From Alphaproteobacteria bacterium (GTDB lineage Bacteria; Pseudomonadota; Alphaproteobacteria; Rhodobacterales; Rhodobacteraceae): a stretch of 64,000 bases of DNA. The stretch's first letter is position 1. The number at the start of each line of letters is the position of its first letter. The position numbers and the translations under genes are program-made. The stretch spans positions 111,905 through 175,904 of the forward strand of contig JAUILL010000005.1 in NCBI GenBank assembly GCA_030433335.1, given 5' to 3'. Below, one piece after another: positions 53,849-63,152 of the stretch. The notes beneath the pieces were generated by a model. The model saw nothing but the letters and a program-made list of their open reading frames with translations, ran no database searches and was not told where the DNA came from.

Positions 53849-54664
53849 ATGTATCACAACCGCCCCCACGTCGAAGACATCCGCGCCATGAAAAAGCGCG
53901 GCGAGAAAATCTCGATGCTCTATGTCACCACGCTGGAAGAGGCCGCCGCCGCGAATGAGGCAGGCATTCACATGTTGTCGATCGAGCGCAAATACTGGAC
54001 GCCCGAGATGCGCGAAGCGGCGGGCAGCTGCTTCGTTCAGGTCGGACTGCCCTATGGACCCCACGGTCCTGCAGGCGCCAAATTGGTCACCGCCGAGGAT
54101 TACTTGCGCGCGGCCTTCGAGGCCGGAGCGATCGGCGCGGACTGCTATTACTGCGCGGCCTCCTATGACATTCAGAAAGCCATGGTGGACAACCATCTCG
54201 CGGTCGTCGGTCATATCGGCCTGATCCCGTCCTACATCACGTGGACTGGCTGGCGCGCTGTGGGCAAAACCGGCGACGAAGCGGCGGCCCTGTTCGCTCA
54301 CGCCAAGAAGATGGAAGAGATCGGCGTCTTTGGCGCGGAACTCGAAGTCGTGCCTGACCGCGTGGCCAAGCATCTGACCGAGAACTCGAACCTCATCATG
54401 TTGGGGATGGGTGCGGGAAAATACGCAGACGCGCAGTACCTCTTTACCGAGGATGTTTGCGGCTATGGCGTGAACCACAAGCCACGCCACGGCAAAGTCT
54501 ACGCGGATCTCGGCGCCAAGATGAAGGAACTGCAGGACGCCCGCATTCAGGCCTTCAAAGACTTCAAAGCGGACGTCGACACCGGCGGATATCCCGAGGC
54601 CTGCCATACCGTGCCGATCAAGGATGACGAATTTGACGTCTTCTTGAAGAAGGTCGAAGAGTAA
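53849..54664 (+). CDS. PanB-like protein with altered active site
   Basis: 271 residues with the ketopantoate hydroxymethyltransferase fold signs: GEKISML near the start, VGHIGLIPSY, GDEAAALFAHAKKMEEIGVF, ELEVVPDRVAKHL and MGMGAGKYADAQYL. Hand alignment to E. coli PanB shows the metal aspartate D45 (GDS) as glutamate (IER), D84 (LADLPF) as glycine (QVGLPY), and the K112/E114 pair lost (DCYYC). The general base E181 is kept (LEVVP). It is therefore unlikely to be a normal PanB. Last gene of the first importer operon, so some aldol-type reaction on a cyclitol product is possible. Confidence 0.72.
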   Translation: MYHNRPHVEDIRAMKKRGEKISMLYVTTLEEAAAANEAGIHMLSIERKYWTPEMREAAGSCFVQVGLPYGPHGPAGAKLVTAEDYLRAAFEAGAIGADCYYCAASYDIQKAMVDNHLAVVGHIGLIPSYITWTGWRAVGKTGDEAAALFAHAKKMEEIGVFGAELEVVPDRVAKHLTENSNLIMLGMGAGKYADAQYLFTEDVCGYGVNHKPRHGKVYADLGAKMKELQDARIQAFKDFKADVDTGGYPEACHTVPIKDDEFDVFLKKVEE

Positions 54665-54670
54665 ACTGAC

Positions 54671-54697
54671 TGCCCCACGCCGCTTTGGCGCGGGGCA
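54671..54697. terminator. Bidirectional terminator
   Basis: TGCCCC (54671-54676) pairs with GGGGCA (54692-54697), extended inward by CGCC/GGCG past one mismatch. It lies between the PanB-like gene and the convergent third LacI gene. Confidence 0.65.
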
Positions 54698-54701
54698 GGG
54701 G

Positions 54702-55739
54702 TCAAATATTCTCTGGTGTGATAATTTCCAGCGGGACAGTGCGCTGAAGCGTCGTCCCGCTCGTTTTGTCTTTGGCCACGTCGATCATGGTCTCGACCAG
54801 CGTTTTCGAGGTGTCGGCCAATGGATGGCACAGAGCAGCTGTGATCAGGCGTTCCGACAGACCCTTGCGGGCTTCGGGGCCAATGTCACGGCAGATCAGA
54901 CGAACGCCTTTGCGTTGCTCTTCGGGTGCTTCGCGTAGCGCTTGTAGCACACCGGAAATACCGCCGCCCGCGATCATGACGCCTGCCAGCTTTTCACCGG
55001 TGGACAGGAGTTCTTTCATCATCTGATAGGAGACGTCGTTGTCTTCGTTGGTGGGTCGCGAGTCCTCAACCGTCAGATGCGGCGCGTTTTCGCGGATATA
55101 GGATCGGAAGGCCGCGTCGGCCATGTCCTGACATTGATAGCGGTGGTTCCCGAGGAACAAGGCAATCCGACCCGGCTCGGGTGACATCTCTGACACAAAC
55201 CACGCGGCGGTGCGCCCGAGTTTCCAGTTATCCAGTCCCACAAAGGCCGCGCGATCCGGCGCGCTCTGGTCGGTGATATAGGCAACGGTCGGCTTGCCCT
55301 TGATCTTGAGGTCGCGAATGGCCTGCCCGATCAGGGGGTGGTCAGCGGCAATAACAGCGACCGCATCGCATTCTTCGCCCAAGGCGGTCAGACGCGCGGC
55401 GATATTCGAAGGCTCCAGTAGGTCCACAAAGTCGATCAGCGGCGTCACTTTCTCGTCCCGACGCTGCGCGGCAGCCTCTTGGATGCCTCGGGCAAAGATC
55501 CGGTAGACCTCTCGGCTGGACTGCTGAAGCAAGAATCCGAAGCGGTAGGAGGGCAATTGTTCGTCCCGACGCGCCTCGATCACACCCAAGCCGTAGTATC
55601 CGATTCTTTCGGCGGCGGCCTGAACGCTCTGGATTGTGGAGGCCCGCACCTTGGATGTCCCGGCAAGGATGCGGTTCACGGTCGAGACGCTGACGCCAGC
55701 CTCTTGGGCTAAGTCCGCGATGGTAGGACGATTTTTCAT
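54702..55739 (-). CDS. LacI-family transcriptional regulator (third)
   Basis: 345 residues. Helix-turn-helix IADLAQEAGVSVSTVNRILA and a ligand-binding domain with LAGVMIAGGGISGVLQALRE. Transcribed away from the second importer operon, which it probably controls. It closely resembles the second LacI regulator by eye. The shared ATGAAACAAAA motif lies in its promoter region. Confidence 0.87.
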   Translation of the reverse strand: MKNRPTIADLAQEAGVSVSTVNRILAGTSKVRASTIQSVQAAAERIGYYGLGVIEARRDEQLPSYRFGFLLQQSSREVYRIFARGIQEAAAQRRDEKVTPLIDFVDLLEPSNIAARLTALGEECDAVAVIAADHPLIGQAIRDLKIKGKPTVAYITDQSAPDRAAFVGLDNWKLGRTAAWFVSEMSPEPGRIALFLGNHRYQCQDMADAAFRSYIRENAPHLTVEDSRPTNEDNDVSYQMMKELLSTGEKLAGVMIAGGGISGVLQALREAPEEQRKGVRLICRDIGPEARKGLSERLITAALCHPLADTSKTLVETMIDVAKDKTSGTTLQRTVPLEIITPENI

Positions 55740-55896
55740 ACTGGCAAATCTTCATATCATTTTGATGTGACACAAAATGAAACAAAAAAGCCATTTTAGT
55801 GCAAGAGATATTTCACGGGTGACGGAGTTGAGTTAACTTGTCGCAGACCGGTCACAGAGGGACGTGACCAGGTTTTTCCAATGGGAGGAGAACTCA
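55740..55896. promoter_or_regulatory. Divergent promoter with LacI-operator-like repeats
   Basis: TCATTTTG (55757-55764) is inverted at CAAAATGA (55773-55780), and this runs into ATGAAACAAAA (55777-55787), the motif also found at 45351-45396. The region drives the third lacI gene to the left and the second importer to the right. GGGAGGAGA precedes the ATG at 55897. Confidence 0.6.
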
Positions 55897-56871
55897 ATGT
55901 CTATCACAACCCGCGTCGCGCGCGGCCTTTTGGCGACCGCTGCTTTCACCATGGTAGCTGGCACCGCAATGGCTGCAGACATCTTTGTTATCGGCGGCAA
56001 GCCCGACGATCCGTTCTGGTCGCGCGTTAAAAAAGGCGCGGAAGACGCTGGCATCGTTGCACAAGCACAGGGTGGCTCGGTCACTTGGCTTGGTCCGCAG
56101 AACTACGACAACCTGGGCCCCGATGCCGCGGAACTGATCCGTCAGGCGATCGACCAGGGTGCAGACGCAATCGTTGGCCCCGACTGGGTCCCCGAAGCAA
56201 TGGATCCCGCATTCGAAGCTGTTGTTGACGCGGGCATCCCGCTGGTCATCTACAACGCTGGTGGTCTGGACGCAGCCGACAAGCTGGGTGCCATGAACTA
56301 CGTTGGCGCAGTAGACGCGAAGTCGGGCTACGCAGCAGGTGAATACCTGGGTAAAGCCGGCAAGAAAAACGGCGCATGCGTTAACACTCTGCCTGGCGCG
56401 GCAAACATCGAAGCATTCTGCACCGGCTTCAGCGAAGGTATCGCAGCAGCTGGCGGCGAAGGCTCGACCCTGCAGCTGCCCGCAACCGCATTCGGTGACG
56501 CAACCGCAGTTGCTCAGGCGGTCCGTGCACACCTGCTGCAGAACCCCGACGTTGACGCGCTGTTCGCCATCGGCGACGCAGACACCAACGCAACCGTTTC
56601 GGGCATCCAGCAGGCTGGCAAAGCCGGTCAGGTCGAAGTTTGCGGCATCAACTTCAACGAGTCGATCCTGGCAAACATCCAGTCCGGCTCGCAGGCATGT
56701 GCCATCGACCAGCAGGGTTACCAGCAGGGCTTCTTTGCCGTGTCGATCCTGAACAACTTCGTTAACTACGGCGTGACCATCCCCACCCGTGAAATCCTGA
56801 CCGGCCCCGGCGTCATCGATGCGTCGAACGTCGAGCAGGTCATCGAAGGCGTGAAGGCTGGCGTCCGCTAA
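55897..56871 (+). CDS. Sugar ABC transporter periplasmic binding protein (second importer)
   Basis: 324 residues. Signal peptide ends at GTAMAADIFVIGG. The mature type-I binding fold has LIRQAIDQGADAIVGPDWVPEA-like motifs (LIRQAIDQGAD and GPDWVPEA) and ends ILTGPGVIDASNVEQVIEGV. It resembles the first importer's binding protein along its length. Four cysteines are scattered in the mature part (NGACVNTL, EAFCTGF, EVCGINF and SQACAID). Probably binds a related cyclitol. Confidence 0.87.
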   Translation: MSITTRVARGLLATAAFTMVAGTAMAADIFVIGGKPDDPFWSRVKKGAEDAGIVAQAQGGSVTWLGPQNYDNLGPDAAELIRQAIDQGADAIVGPDWVPEAMDPAFEAVVDAGIPLVIYNAGGLDAADKLGAMNYVGAVDAKSGYAAGEYLGKAGKKNGACVNTLPGAANIEAFCTGFSEGIAAAGGEGSTLQLPATAFGDATAVAQAVRAHLLQNPDVDALFAIGDADTNATVSGIQQAGKAGQVEVCGINFNESILANIQSGSQACAIDQQGYQQGFFAVSILNNFVNYGVTIPTREILTGPGVIDASNVEQVIEGVKAGVR

Positions 56872-56883
56872 TCCTCTCCCCAC

Positions 56884-56934
56884 GTGCCGGACTTCGGTCC
56901 GGCACACCTGAAGAAGGCCGCCGGGTTTCCCGGC
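56884..56934 (+). terminator. Hairpins between binding-protein and permease genes (second importer)
   Basis: GTGCCGGA (56884-56891) pairs with TCCGGCAC (56898-56905). A second hairpin GCCGGG/CCCGGC (56920-56925/56929-56934) follows. The position matches the hairpin in the first importer, so transcript stabilisation of the binding-protein message is likely. Confidence 0.65.
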
Positions 56935-57008
56935 TGGCCCTCTTCGTCAAGGCTGATCTGCCGCACGAGGCGGGATCGGCAGAGACCGACCAAACAGGAA
57001 TCGCTTAG

Positions 57009-58028
57009 ATGTCTACGCAATCCTCATCCGATGCGGGTGGATTTTCGATCGGTGATCTCATTCGGCGGCCCGAGACCGGGTCCCTGATCGGGTTTATCGT
57101 GGTGTATGTATTTTTCGCCAGCCTCGGCGGCGCTGTTTTCATGGGTGCCCCGGGTTGGTCGAGCTGGCTGAACATCGCAGCCGAAGTCGGAATTATCGCT
57201 CTGCCCGTCGGGCTTTTGATGATTTCAGGTGAATTTGATTTGTCCGTCGGATCTATCATTCCGGCGTCCTCCATGACCGCAGCTATTCTGTCCGGTCACT
57301 ACGAATTGCCCGCTCTTGTCGGTATTATCGGCGGCCTGAGCGTCGGCCTGTTTGTTGGCTTTATCAACGGTCTGATCGTCACCCGCACCACCATCCCTTC
57401 GCTCATCGCCACCATCGGCTCGATGTTTGCTGTGATGGGTCTGACACTGGGTCTGGCGGTTTTGATCAAGGGTTCGACCAGCGTGTCCTACGTGCCTGAT
57501 CCGGTCACCAAAGGCCTGCTTGGCACCTTTATCAACGGTATGTTCAACGTTTCGATCTTCTGGTGGATCGGCTTTGTGGCGGTCTATTACTTCCTCGTCC
57601 ACGTCGCCCCCATCGGGAACTGGGTCTTTGCGATGGGCGGCGACCGCGAAAGCGCCCGCAACGCTGGCATCCCCACTGACAAACTGACCATCGGCCTGTT
57701 TATGGCTTCGGGTTTCGGCGCCGCCTTTGTCGGCATCGCACAGGTTATGACCTATCAAGCAGCGCAGGTTGCTGGCGGTCAGTCCTTTATCTTCAACTCG
57801 ATCATGTGTGTGGTCATCGGCGGCGTGCTGCTGACTGGCGGGGCAGGGTCCATCATCGGCATCGTTCTGGGCACTATGACCTTTGCGGTCGTGAACCAGG
57901 GCATCTTTTTTGCCGCGCTGGATCCGAACATCGGCTCGATCATCATCGGTGCTCTGCTGCTGACAGCTGTTCTGTCGAACGACACCTTCCGCGCCCTCGC
58001 CATGAACTACGCAACCAAGAAGAAGTGA
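57009..58028 (+). CDS. Sugar ABC transporter permease A (second importer)
   Basis: 339 residues of the RbsC/inositol permease type with about nine helices. Characteristic segments are LPVGLLMISGEFDLSVGSI, GFINGLIVTRTTIPSLIATI and GGVLLTGGAGSIIGIVLG. Transcribed with a second permease gene 10 bases on, which suggests a heterodimeric channel, unlike the first importer. Closely related to permease B. Confidence 0.87.
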   Translation: MSTQSSSDAGGFSIGDLIRRPETGSLIGFIVVYVFFASLGGAVFMGAPGWSSWLNIAAEVGIIALPVGLLMISGEFDLSVGSIIPASSMTAAILSGHYELPALVGIIGGLSVGLFVGFINGLIVTRTTIPSLIATIGSMFAVMGLTLGLAVLIKGSTSVSYVPDPVTKGLLGTFINGMFNVSIFWWIGFVAVYYFLVHVAPIGNWVFAMGGDRESARNAGIPTDKLTIGLFMASGFGAAFVGIAQVMTYQAAQVAGGQSFIFNSIMCVVIGGVLLTGGAGSIIGIVLGTMTFAVVNQGIFFAALDPNIGSIIIGALLLTAVLSNDTFRALAMNYATKKK

Positions 58029-58038
58029 GGACGGACAC

Positions 58039-59037
58039 ATGGATATGATTTCAAGCCTCTTCCGCCGTCCCGCTGCAGCTTCGGTTATCAGCCTCATCGG
58101 CGTCCTGTTCTTCTACGTCATCTTTGGCGGCGTCGATCTTGACAAGCTCTCTGGCGCGGCCAGCTGGGTGAACTACGCAGCACGCATCGGCATCGTTGCC
58201 CTGCCTGTCGCACTTCTGATGATCTCGGGCGAGATCGACATTTCAATCGGCGCCATGATCCCCGCAGGGGCCATGACCACCGCGATCGTCGCAGGCCACT
58301 ACGAATTGCCCATGATCGTCGCGATTATCGCCGCTCTGGCCGTCGGTGTTTTGGTTGGGCTCTTCAACGGCCTTTTGGCCACCCGCACCTCGGTGCCTAC
58401 GCTGATCATCACCCTCGGCACGCTGGTGGGGATGCAGGGCATCGTTCTGGCGGGCTCGAAGCTGCTGACTGGCGCCGCGTCTGTTCCGCTGACCTCGCCG
58501 GCCTGGGCCAAGACCGTCTTTGGTGATTTCCTCTTTGGCGGCAGCCATCAGGTTGTCATCATCTGGTGGATTATCCTGACCGCGGTCTTCTGGTTCTTTG
58601 CCCACCAGAGCAAGTACGGCAACTGGATCTTCGCCATCGGCGGCGACAAGGTATCGGCCAAGAACGCAGGTATCCCCGTCGACAAGATCACCATCCTGCT
58701 CTTCATCGGCACCGCAACCTCCGCGTCCTTTGTCGGCATGTGCCACGCAATCCTGTTCAACTCGGCCCAGGTTTCTGGCGGGATGAACGACATCTTCAAC
58801 ATCATCGTCAGCGTCGTCGTAGGTGGCGTGCTCCTGACCGGTGGCTTTGGATCGATCCTTGGCGTTTTCGTCGGAACCATCACCTTCGCCATCGTCATCA
58901 AGGGCATCGACTTCACCGCCATCGACCGAAACTGGGCCAACCTGATCATCGGCGTCATGCTCCTGATCGCCGTCGGAATGAACGAAACATTCCGCAAGAA
59001 AGCCCTCACTGCCGTCACCAAAAAGAAGAAAGGCTGA
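58039..59037 (+). CDS. Sugar ABC transporter permease B (second importer)
   Basis: 332 residues of the same family: LPVALLMISGEIDISIGAM, GLFNGLLATRTSVPTLIITL and GGVLLTGGFGSILGVFVG. Paralogue of permease A. GAGGACGG precedes the ATG. It is followed after four bases by the shared-sequence ATPase gene. Confidence 0.87.
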   Translation: MDMISSLFRRPAAASVISLIGVLFFYVIFGGVDLDKLSGAASWVNYAARIGIVALPVALLMISGEIDISIGAMIPAGAMTTAIVAGHYELPMIVAIIAALAVGVLVGLFNGLLATRTSVPTLIITLGTLVGMQGIVLAGSKLLTGAASVPLTSPAWAKTVFGDFLFGGSHQVVIIWWIILTAVFWFFAHQSKYGNWIFAIGGDKVSAKNAGIPVDKITILLFIGTATSASFVGMCHAILFNSAQVSGGMNDIFNIIVSVVVGGVLLTGGFGSILGVFVGTITFAIVIKGIDFTAIDRNWANLIIGVMLLIAVGMNETFRKKALTAVTKKKKG

Positions 59038-59041
59038 AACT

Positions 59042-59872
59042 ATGTCTGCAAATACGCCTGTTATCGAACTCCGTAATGTCGACAAAAGCTTCGGCCCCAT
59101 CGACGTCCTGCACGAAATCAGCCTGAAGGTCCGCGCTGGCGAAGTGCTCTGCCTGCTTGGCGACAACGGCGCCGGCAAATCGACCCTGATCAAAACACTG
59201 GCGGGCGTTCACGCCCCCACCCGTGGCGAGATCTTGGTGGATGGCAAACCGACCACCTTCGACGGTCCTCGTGACGCGCAGGATCGCGGTATCGCCACCG
59301 TGCACCAGTTCGGCGGCACCTATCCGCTGATGTCGATCGGTCGCAACTTCTTCCTCGGTATGGAGCCCACCAAAGGTTTCGGCCCCTTCAAGGTCTTTGA
59401 CCGCAAAAAGGCCAACCAGATCGCGGTGGAAGAAGTCCAGAAGATGGGCATCACCCGCATCACCGACGGCGACCGTCTGGTCGGTGGCCTGTCGGGCGGT
59501 GAGCGTCAGTCGCTGGCAATCGCCCGCGCGGTGTACTTCGGCGCCCGCGTCCTGATCCTCGATGAGCCGACTGCGGCTCTGGGTGTGAAGCAGGCGGCCC
59601 ACGTTCTGCGCATCGTCAACGAGGCCAAGAAGCGCGGTCTGGCGGTGATCTTCATCACCCACCAGGTGATGCACGCAATGACTGTCGGCGACCACTTCGC
59701 GGTTCTCATCCGCGGCGCGATCGCAGCGGACTTCCGCAAAGGCGAGAAGACCCGCGAAGAGATCACCGACCTGATGGCCGGCGGCGAGACCATGGCCGAT
59801 CTGGAAGCGTCGATCGAAGGGTACATGGAGACCCACGAAGGCCACCCGCCCAAAGTCGCCACCGCTGACTAA
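59042..59872 (+). CDS. Sugar ABC transporter ATPase (second importer)
   Basis: 276 residues. The first 258 are identical to the first importer's ATPase, including Walker A GDNGAGKST, LSGGERQ and VLILDEPTAAL. Only the 18-residue tail differs. The first 170 or so bases also match almost base for base, whereas later parts differ at silent sites. It presumably works with permeases A and B, although either ATPase could serve both importers. Confidence 0.9.
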   Translation: MSANTPVIELRNVDKSFGPIDVLHEISLKVRAGEVLCLLGDNGAGKSTLIKTLAGVHAPTRGEILVDGKPTTFDGPRDAQDRGIATVHQFGGTYPLMSIGRNFFLGMEPTKGFGPFKVFDRKKANQIAVEEVQKMGITRITDGDRLVGGLSGGERQSLAIARAVYFGARVLILDEPTAALGVKQAAHVLRIVNEAKKRGLAVIFITHQVMHAMTVGDHFAVLIRGAIAADFRKGEKTREEITDLMAGGETMADLEASIEGYMETHEGHPPKVATAD

Positions 59873-59878
59873 AGACTT

Positions 59879-59905
59879 CGCGCGCCGCAGAGGAGGCGGC
59901 GCGCG
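59879..59905 (+). terminator. Strong hairpin between the ATPase gene and iolH
   Basis: CGCGCGCCGC (59879-59888) is perfectly complementary to GCGGCGCGCG (59896-59905) around a seven-base loop. There is no T-run, so it may be an attenuator or a message stabiliser rather than a full terminator. Confidence 0.55.
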
Positions 59906-59934
59906 CTCGAAATTACCCTTTGGAGGATAGACGC

Positions 59935-60834
59935 ATGAAAATCGCGCTCGACCCGTTTATGCACCGCCACCTCTCGCTCGAGGAATTGCCCCACAAGGTC
60001 AAAGAATTGGGCTTTGACTGGATCGAAATGAGCCCCCGTGGCGACTTCCTTGAGTGGTTCAAGGCGCCCCGCGTCTACCCTGACCGCATCAAGAGCTTCA
60101 AAAAAGCGCTGAAGGATGCCGATGTTGGTATCGCGTCCCTGCTGCCCATGTACCGTTGGGCCTCGAATGACGAGACCGAGCGTCAGGCTGCCGTCAAGCA
60201 TTGGAAGCGCGCGATCGAGATCGCAGTCGAGATGGAAATCGACACCATGAACTCCGAATTCGGCCGCGGCCCGCACCCCGACAAGGGCTCGTGCTACTGC
60301 TGCCACACCGGCTCGATGATCGAAGCCTGTGAGGACGCATGGTGGCGTTCGATGGAAGAACTGGTGCCGATCTTCGAGCGCGAAGGCATCAACCTGCACG
60401 TGGAACCCCACCCCGAAGACTGGTGCGAGACCCTGCAGCCCTCGCTGGACATCATCCGCACCGTGAACTCCAAAAACGTGAAGTTCCTGTATTGCGCGCC
60501 GCACACCTTCTACTTTGGCGATGACACCAAAGAAATGCTGCGCGAGTCCAAGGACATCATCGCACACGTGCACGTCGGTGACACCTTTAACCACAAGGCA
60601 TCGAGCGGCCTTCGCTACATCCTGAACCCTCCGGGCACCAATGCCCGCGTCCACCAGCACCTGAACATCGGTCAGGGCGAGGTTCCGTGGGACGACTTCT
60701 TTGGCACACTCGCCGAAATCGGCTTTGACGGCATCATGACTTCCTGCGTCTTTGCCTGGGAAGACAAGGCGGACGAGTCCGGCCACTTCATGCGCAAAGA
60801 AATCCAGCGCTACGTCGACAAATATTTCAAATAA
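59935..60834 (+). CDS. iolH: Inositol catabolism protein IolH-type TIM-barrel isomerase
   Basis: 299 residues starting at the ATG at 59935, after GGAGGATAG. The sequence shows the IolH pattern: [53 protein letters not shown] and [19 protein letters not shown]. Later [17 protein letters not shown] and [17 protein letters not shown] match as well. The barrel is xylose-isomerase-like. IolH is found in inositol operons of several bacteria, but its reaction is not firmly established. It sits between the importer and an iolG-like gene. Confidence 0.85.
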   Translation: MKIALDPFMHRHLSLEELPHKVKELGFDWIEMSPRGDFLEWFKAPRVYPDRIKSFKKALKDADVGIASLLPMYRWASNDETERQAAVKHWKRAIEIAVEMEIDTMNSEFGRGPHPDKGSCYCCHTGSMIEACEDAWWRSMEELVPIFEREGINLHVEPHPEDWCETLQPSLDIIRTVNSKNVKFLYCAPHTFYFGDDTKEMLRESKDIIAHVHVGDTFNHKASSGLRYILNPPGTNARVHQHLNIGQGEVPWDDFFGTLAEIGFDGIMTSCVFAWEDKADESGHFMRKEIQRYVDKYFK

Positions 60835-60845
60835 GGGGCTACAAG

Positions 60846-61871
60846 ATGGCTTTGAAAGTTGGTGTCATTGGCACTGGTATGATCGGTCAAGATCATATCC
60901 GTCGTCTGACCAAAGTCCTGTCCGGCGTCGAAATCACCGCCGTGAACGACATTGATGTGGAGCGTGCCCGTGAGGCCGCTCCTTATGGCGCAGAGGTGTT
61001 CGACACCCCTCAGGCGCTGATCGAGTCCGACACTGTCGATGCGATCGTCATCTGCTCGTGGGGTCCTGCCCACGAAGAGCAGCTGCTGGCCTGTATTGCA
61101 GCGGGCAAGCCCGTCTTCTGCGAAAAGCCGATGGTGACCTCGGAAGAGAGCGCCCTGAAGGTTATCGAAGCAGAAGTTGCTTTCGGCAAGCGTCTGGTTC
61201 AGGTCGGCTTCATGCGCCGCTTTGACAGCGATTACCGCCAGTTGAAGCGCGTGATCGACAGCGGCGTTGTTGGCACCCCGCTGATCTACAAATCGGTTCA
61301 CCGCAATGCCTCGGTGCCTTCGCACTACATCTCGGACATGTGTCTGAACGACACGCTCGTTCACGACGCGGATATCTCGCGCTGGCTCCTGTCGGACGAG
61401 ATCGTCGGTGTCGAAGTGCGCTATCCCCGTCGTTCCAATGTCGGCGGCAACGATCTGAAGAACCCTGTGATTGTGCTCTTGCACATGGAGGGCGGTGCGA
61501 TTGTTGACGTCGAGATTTCGGTCGCAATCCAGTACGGCTACGACATCCGTGGAGAAGTGTCCGGCGAAACCGGTGTTGCTTCGCTACCGAACCGTCCCGC
61601 GACCGTGGTCACTGACATGAATGGCATCCGTCAGGCCATGCCTGAAGACTGGCGCGAGCGCTTCATCGAAGCCTACGACCAGGAATTCCGCGAGTGGATC
61701 ATTGCCGCAGGGCAGGGCACCGCAACCGGTCCCAGCGCTTGGGATGGCTATGCCTCGACCCTGACTGCCGACGCGGCCCTGCGCGCAGCAGACAGTGGCA
61801 AATACGAAGAAATCGCCATGATCGAAAAGCCTGCGCTCTACAGCGAGCCGCAAGCCATGGCTGCAGAGTGA
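60846..61871 (+). CDS. Inositol 2-dehydrogenase-like Gfo/Idh/MocA oxidoreductase
   Basis: 341 residues. The NAD motif [24 protein letters not shown] with the conserved lysine, and [15 protein letters not shown] with the active-site aspartate and histidine are typical of IolG/IolX-type cyclitol dehydrogenases. It differs from the IolG encoded at 40140-41132, so a different isomer or derivative is the likely substrate. AAGGGG precedes the ATG. Confidence 0.85.
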   Translation: MALKVGVIGTGMIGQDHIRRLTKVLSGVEITAVNDIDVERAREAAPYGAEVFDTPQALIESDTVDAIVICSWGPAHEEQLLACIAAGKPVFCEKPMVTSEESALKVIEAEVAFGKRLVQVGFMRRFDSDYRQLKRVIDSGVVGTPLIYKSVHRNASVPSHYISDMCLNDTLVHDADISRWLLSDEIVGVEVRYPRRSNVGGNDLKNPVIVLLHMEGGAIVDVEISVAIQYGYDIRGEVSGETGVASLPNRPATVVTDMNGIRQAMPEDWRERFIEAYDQEFREWIIAAGQGTATGPSAWDGYASTLTADAALRAADSGKYEEIAMIEKPALYSEPQAMAAE

Positions 61872-61884
61872 TCCGGAGCTCCTA

Positions 61885-62826
61885 ATGAAACTCTCCATTT
61901 GCACCGATGTCATGGGCGATATGTCCTTTACGGACATGCTCGACAAATGTGTTGATCTCGGTGTCGAAGGCATCGAGATGACCGGCGGCGGCTGGTCCAA
62001 GGGCCCCCACTTCCGTGCGGACGAACTGCTGGCAGACAAAGGTCTGCTGAAGCAGAAGCTAGCAGAGATCAAAGCCCGCGGGCTGGAAATCGCCGCGCTG
62101 AACTGCTCGGCCAACCCGCTGGATCCCGGCGCGATGGGCGAACGCCACCTGAAAGAGATGAAGGAAACCATCACTCTGGCAGGCGAAATCGGCGTTGAAA
62201 CCATCGTCACCATGTCCGGTCTGCCCGAAGCCGCCCCCGGCGACACGGTGCCGAACTGGCTGGTCTACACCAAATCCTGGCCCGACGAGATGCCCGAGCG
62301 CGACCGTTACCAGTGGGAAGACCGTGCGTTCCCCCTCTGGCACGATCTGGTCGAGTTCGGTCAGAAGGCCGGCATCAAGCGTTACGCTCTGGAAAACTTC
62401 AGCGCGATGCTGGTTTGGAACCCCGAGACCCTGTTCCGTCTGCGCAACGAAGTGGGCGAGATGGTCGGCATGAACCTCGACCCCTCGCACCTGATGTGGA
62501 TGGGCGCAGAGCCGATCGCATCTGCCCGTGCGCTGGGTAAGGCAATCCACCACTGCCACGGCAAAGACACCCGCATCGAGCGCGGTCTGTGCGACGTCAA
62601 CGGCCTTCTGGAACTGAAGGACGTGACCGACGTGGCCAACCGCTCGTGGAACTACGTTGCCGTCGGTGCAGGTCGTGACCTGCAGTGGTGGAAGGAGTTC
62701 TTTTCGGTTGTGGGCATGTGCGGCTACAACGGCTGGGTCTCGCTGGAAATGGAAGATTTCACCATGTCCACTAATGCGGGCATCCAGTCGTCGATCGACG
62801 CTCTCAAAGCCACCATCATCCGCTAA
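61885..62826 (+). CDS. TIM-barrel sugar isomerase/epimerase (second of a paralogous pair)
   Basis: 313 residues. Shares with the protein at 50662-51621 the segments GIEMTGGGWSKGPHF, VTMSGLPEAAPGD, RYQWEDRAFPLW, NLDPSHLMWMGAEP and HHCHGKDT. The conserved metal-ligand positions are kept. GGAG precedes the ATG. It is next to the iolG-like gene, so it probably acts on its keto product. Confidence 0.8.
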   Translation: MKLSICTDVMGDMSFTDMLDKCVDLGVEGIEMTGGGWSKGPHFRADELLADKGLLKQKLAEIKARGLEIAALNCSANPLDPGAMGERHLKEMKETITLAGEIGVETIVTMSGLPEAAPGDTVPNWLVYTKSWPDEMPERDRYQWEDRAFPLWHDLVEFGQKAGIKRYALENFSAMLVWNPETLFRLRNEVGEMVGMNLDPSHLMWMGAEPIASARALGKAIHHCHGKDTRIERGLCDVNGLLELKDVTDVANRSWNYVAVGAGRDLQWWKEFFSVVGMCGYNGWVSLEMEDFTMSTNAGIQSSIDALKATIIR

Positions 62827-62846
62827 GGAGTCGCGGTGGTCAGCAC

Positions 62847-63152
62847 ATGGCCACCGCATCACACATCATGTACAAGTTCATCATTACCATCGATTGTCAG
62901 CCCGGCACCCGCGAGAAAATTCTCTCTCGTGCTCCCGAGGCTCAGGCCGCAACCCGCGCCGAGGCCGGTTGCATCGCCTATGATTTTTATACTTGCACCG
63001 ACAATCCGGACCGCCTTGTGTTTGTCGAGACTTGGGTCGATCAGGCCGCCCATGATTTCCACATGGAGCAGCAGCACACCAAGGACTTCATCGCGTTCCA
63101 CGAACAATTTCACGAAAAGCTGGTCTTCGAGACGATCAATATCGCGTCCTGA
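62847..63152 (+). CDS. ABM-domain (antibiotic biosynthesis monooxygenase) small protein
   Basis: About 101 residues of the dimeric ferredoxin-like ABM fold: TIDCQPGTREKILSR, ATRAEAGCIAYDFYTC, DRLVFVETWVDQAAHDFHM and QQHTKDFIAF. Members include quinol monooxygenases and heme-degrading proteins. The best start is uncertain: the ATG at 62847 is used here, but the ATG at 62868 (MYKFIITI) lines up better with the domain. Lies between two inositol-type genes, so it may trim a by-product. No catalytic residue can be fixed by eye. Confidence 0.7.
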   Translation: MATASHIMYKFIITIDCQPGTREKILSRAPEAQAATRAEAGCIAYDFYTCTDNPDRLVFVETWVDQAAHDFHMEQQHTKDFIAFHEQFHEKLVFETINIAS

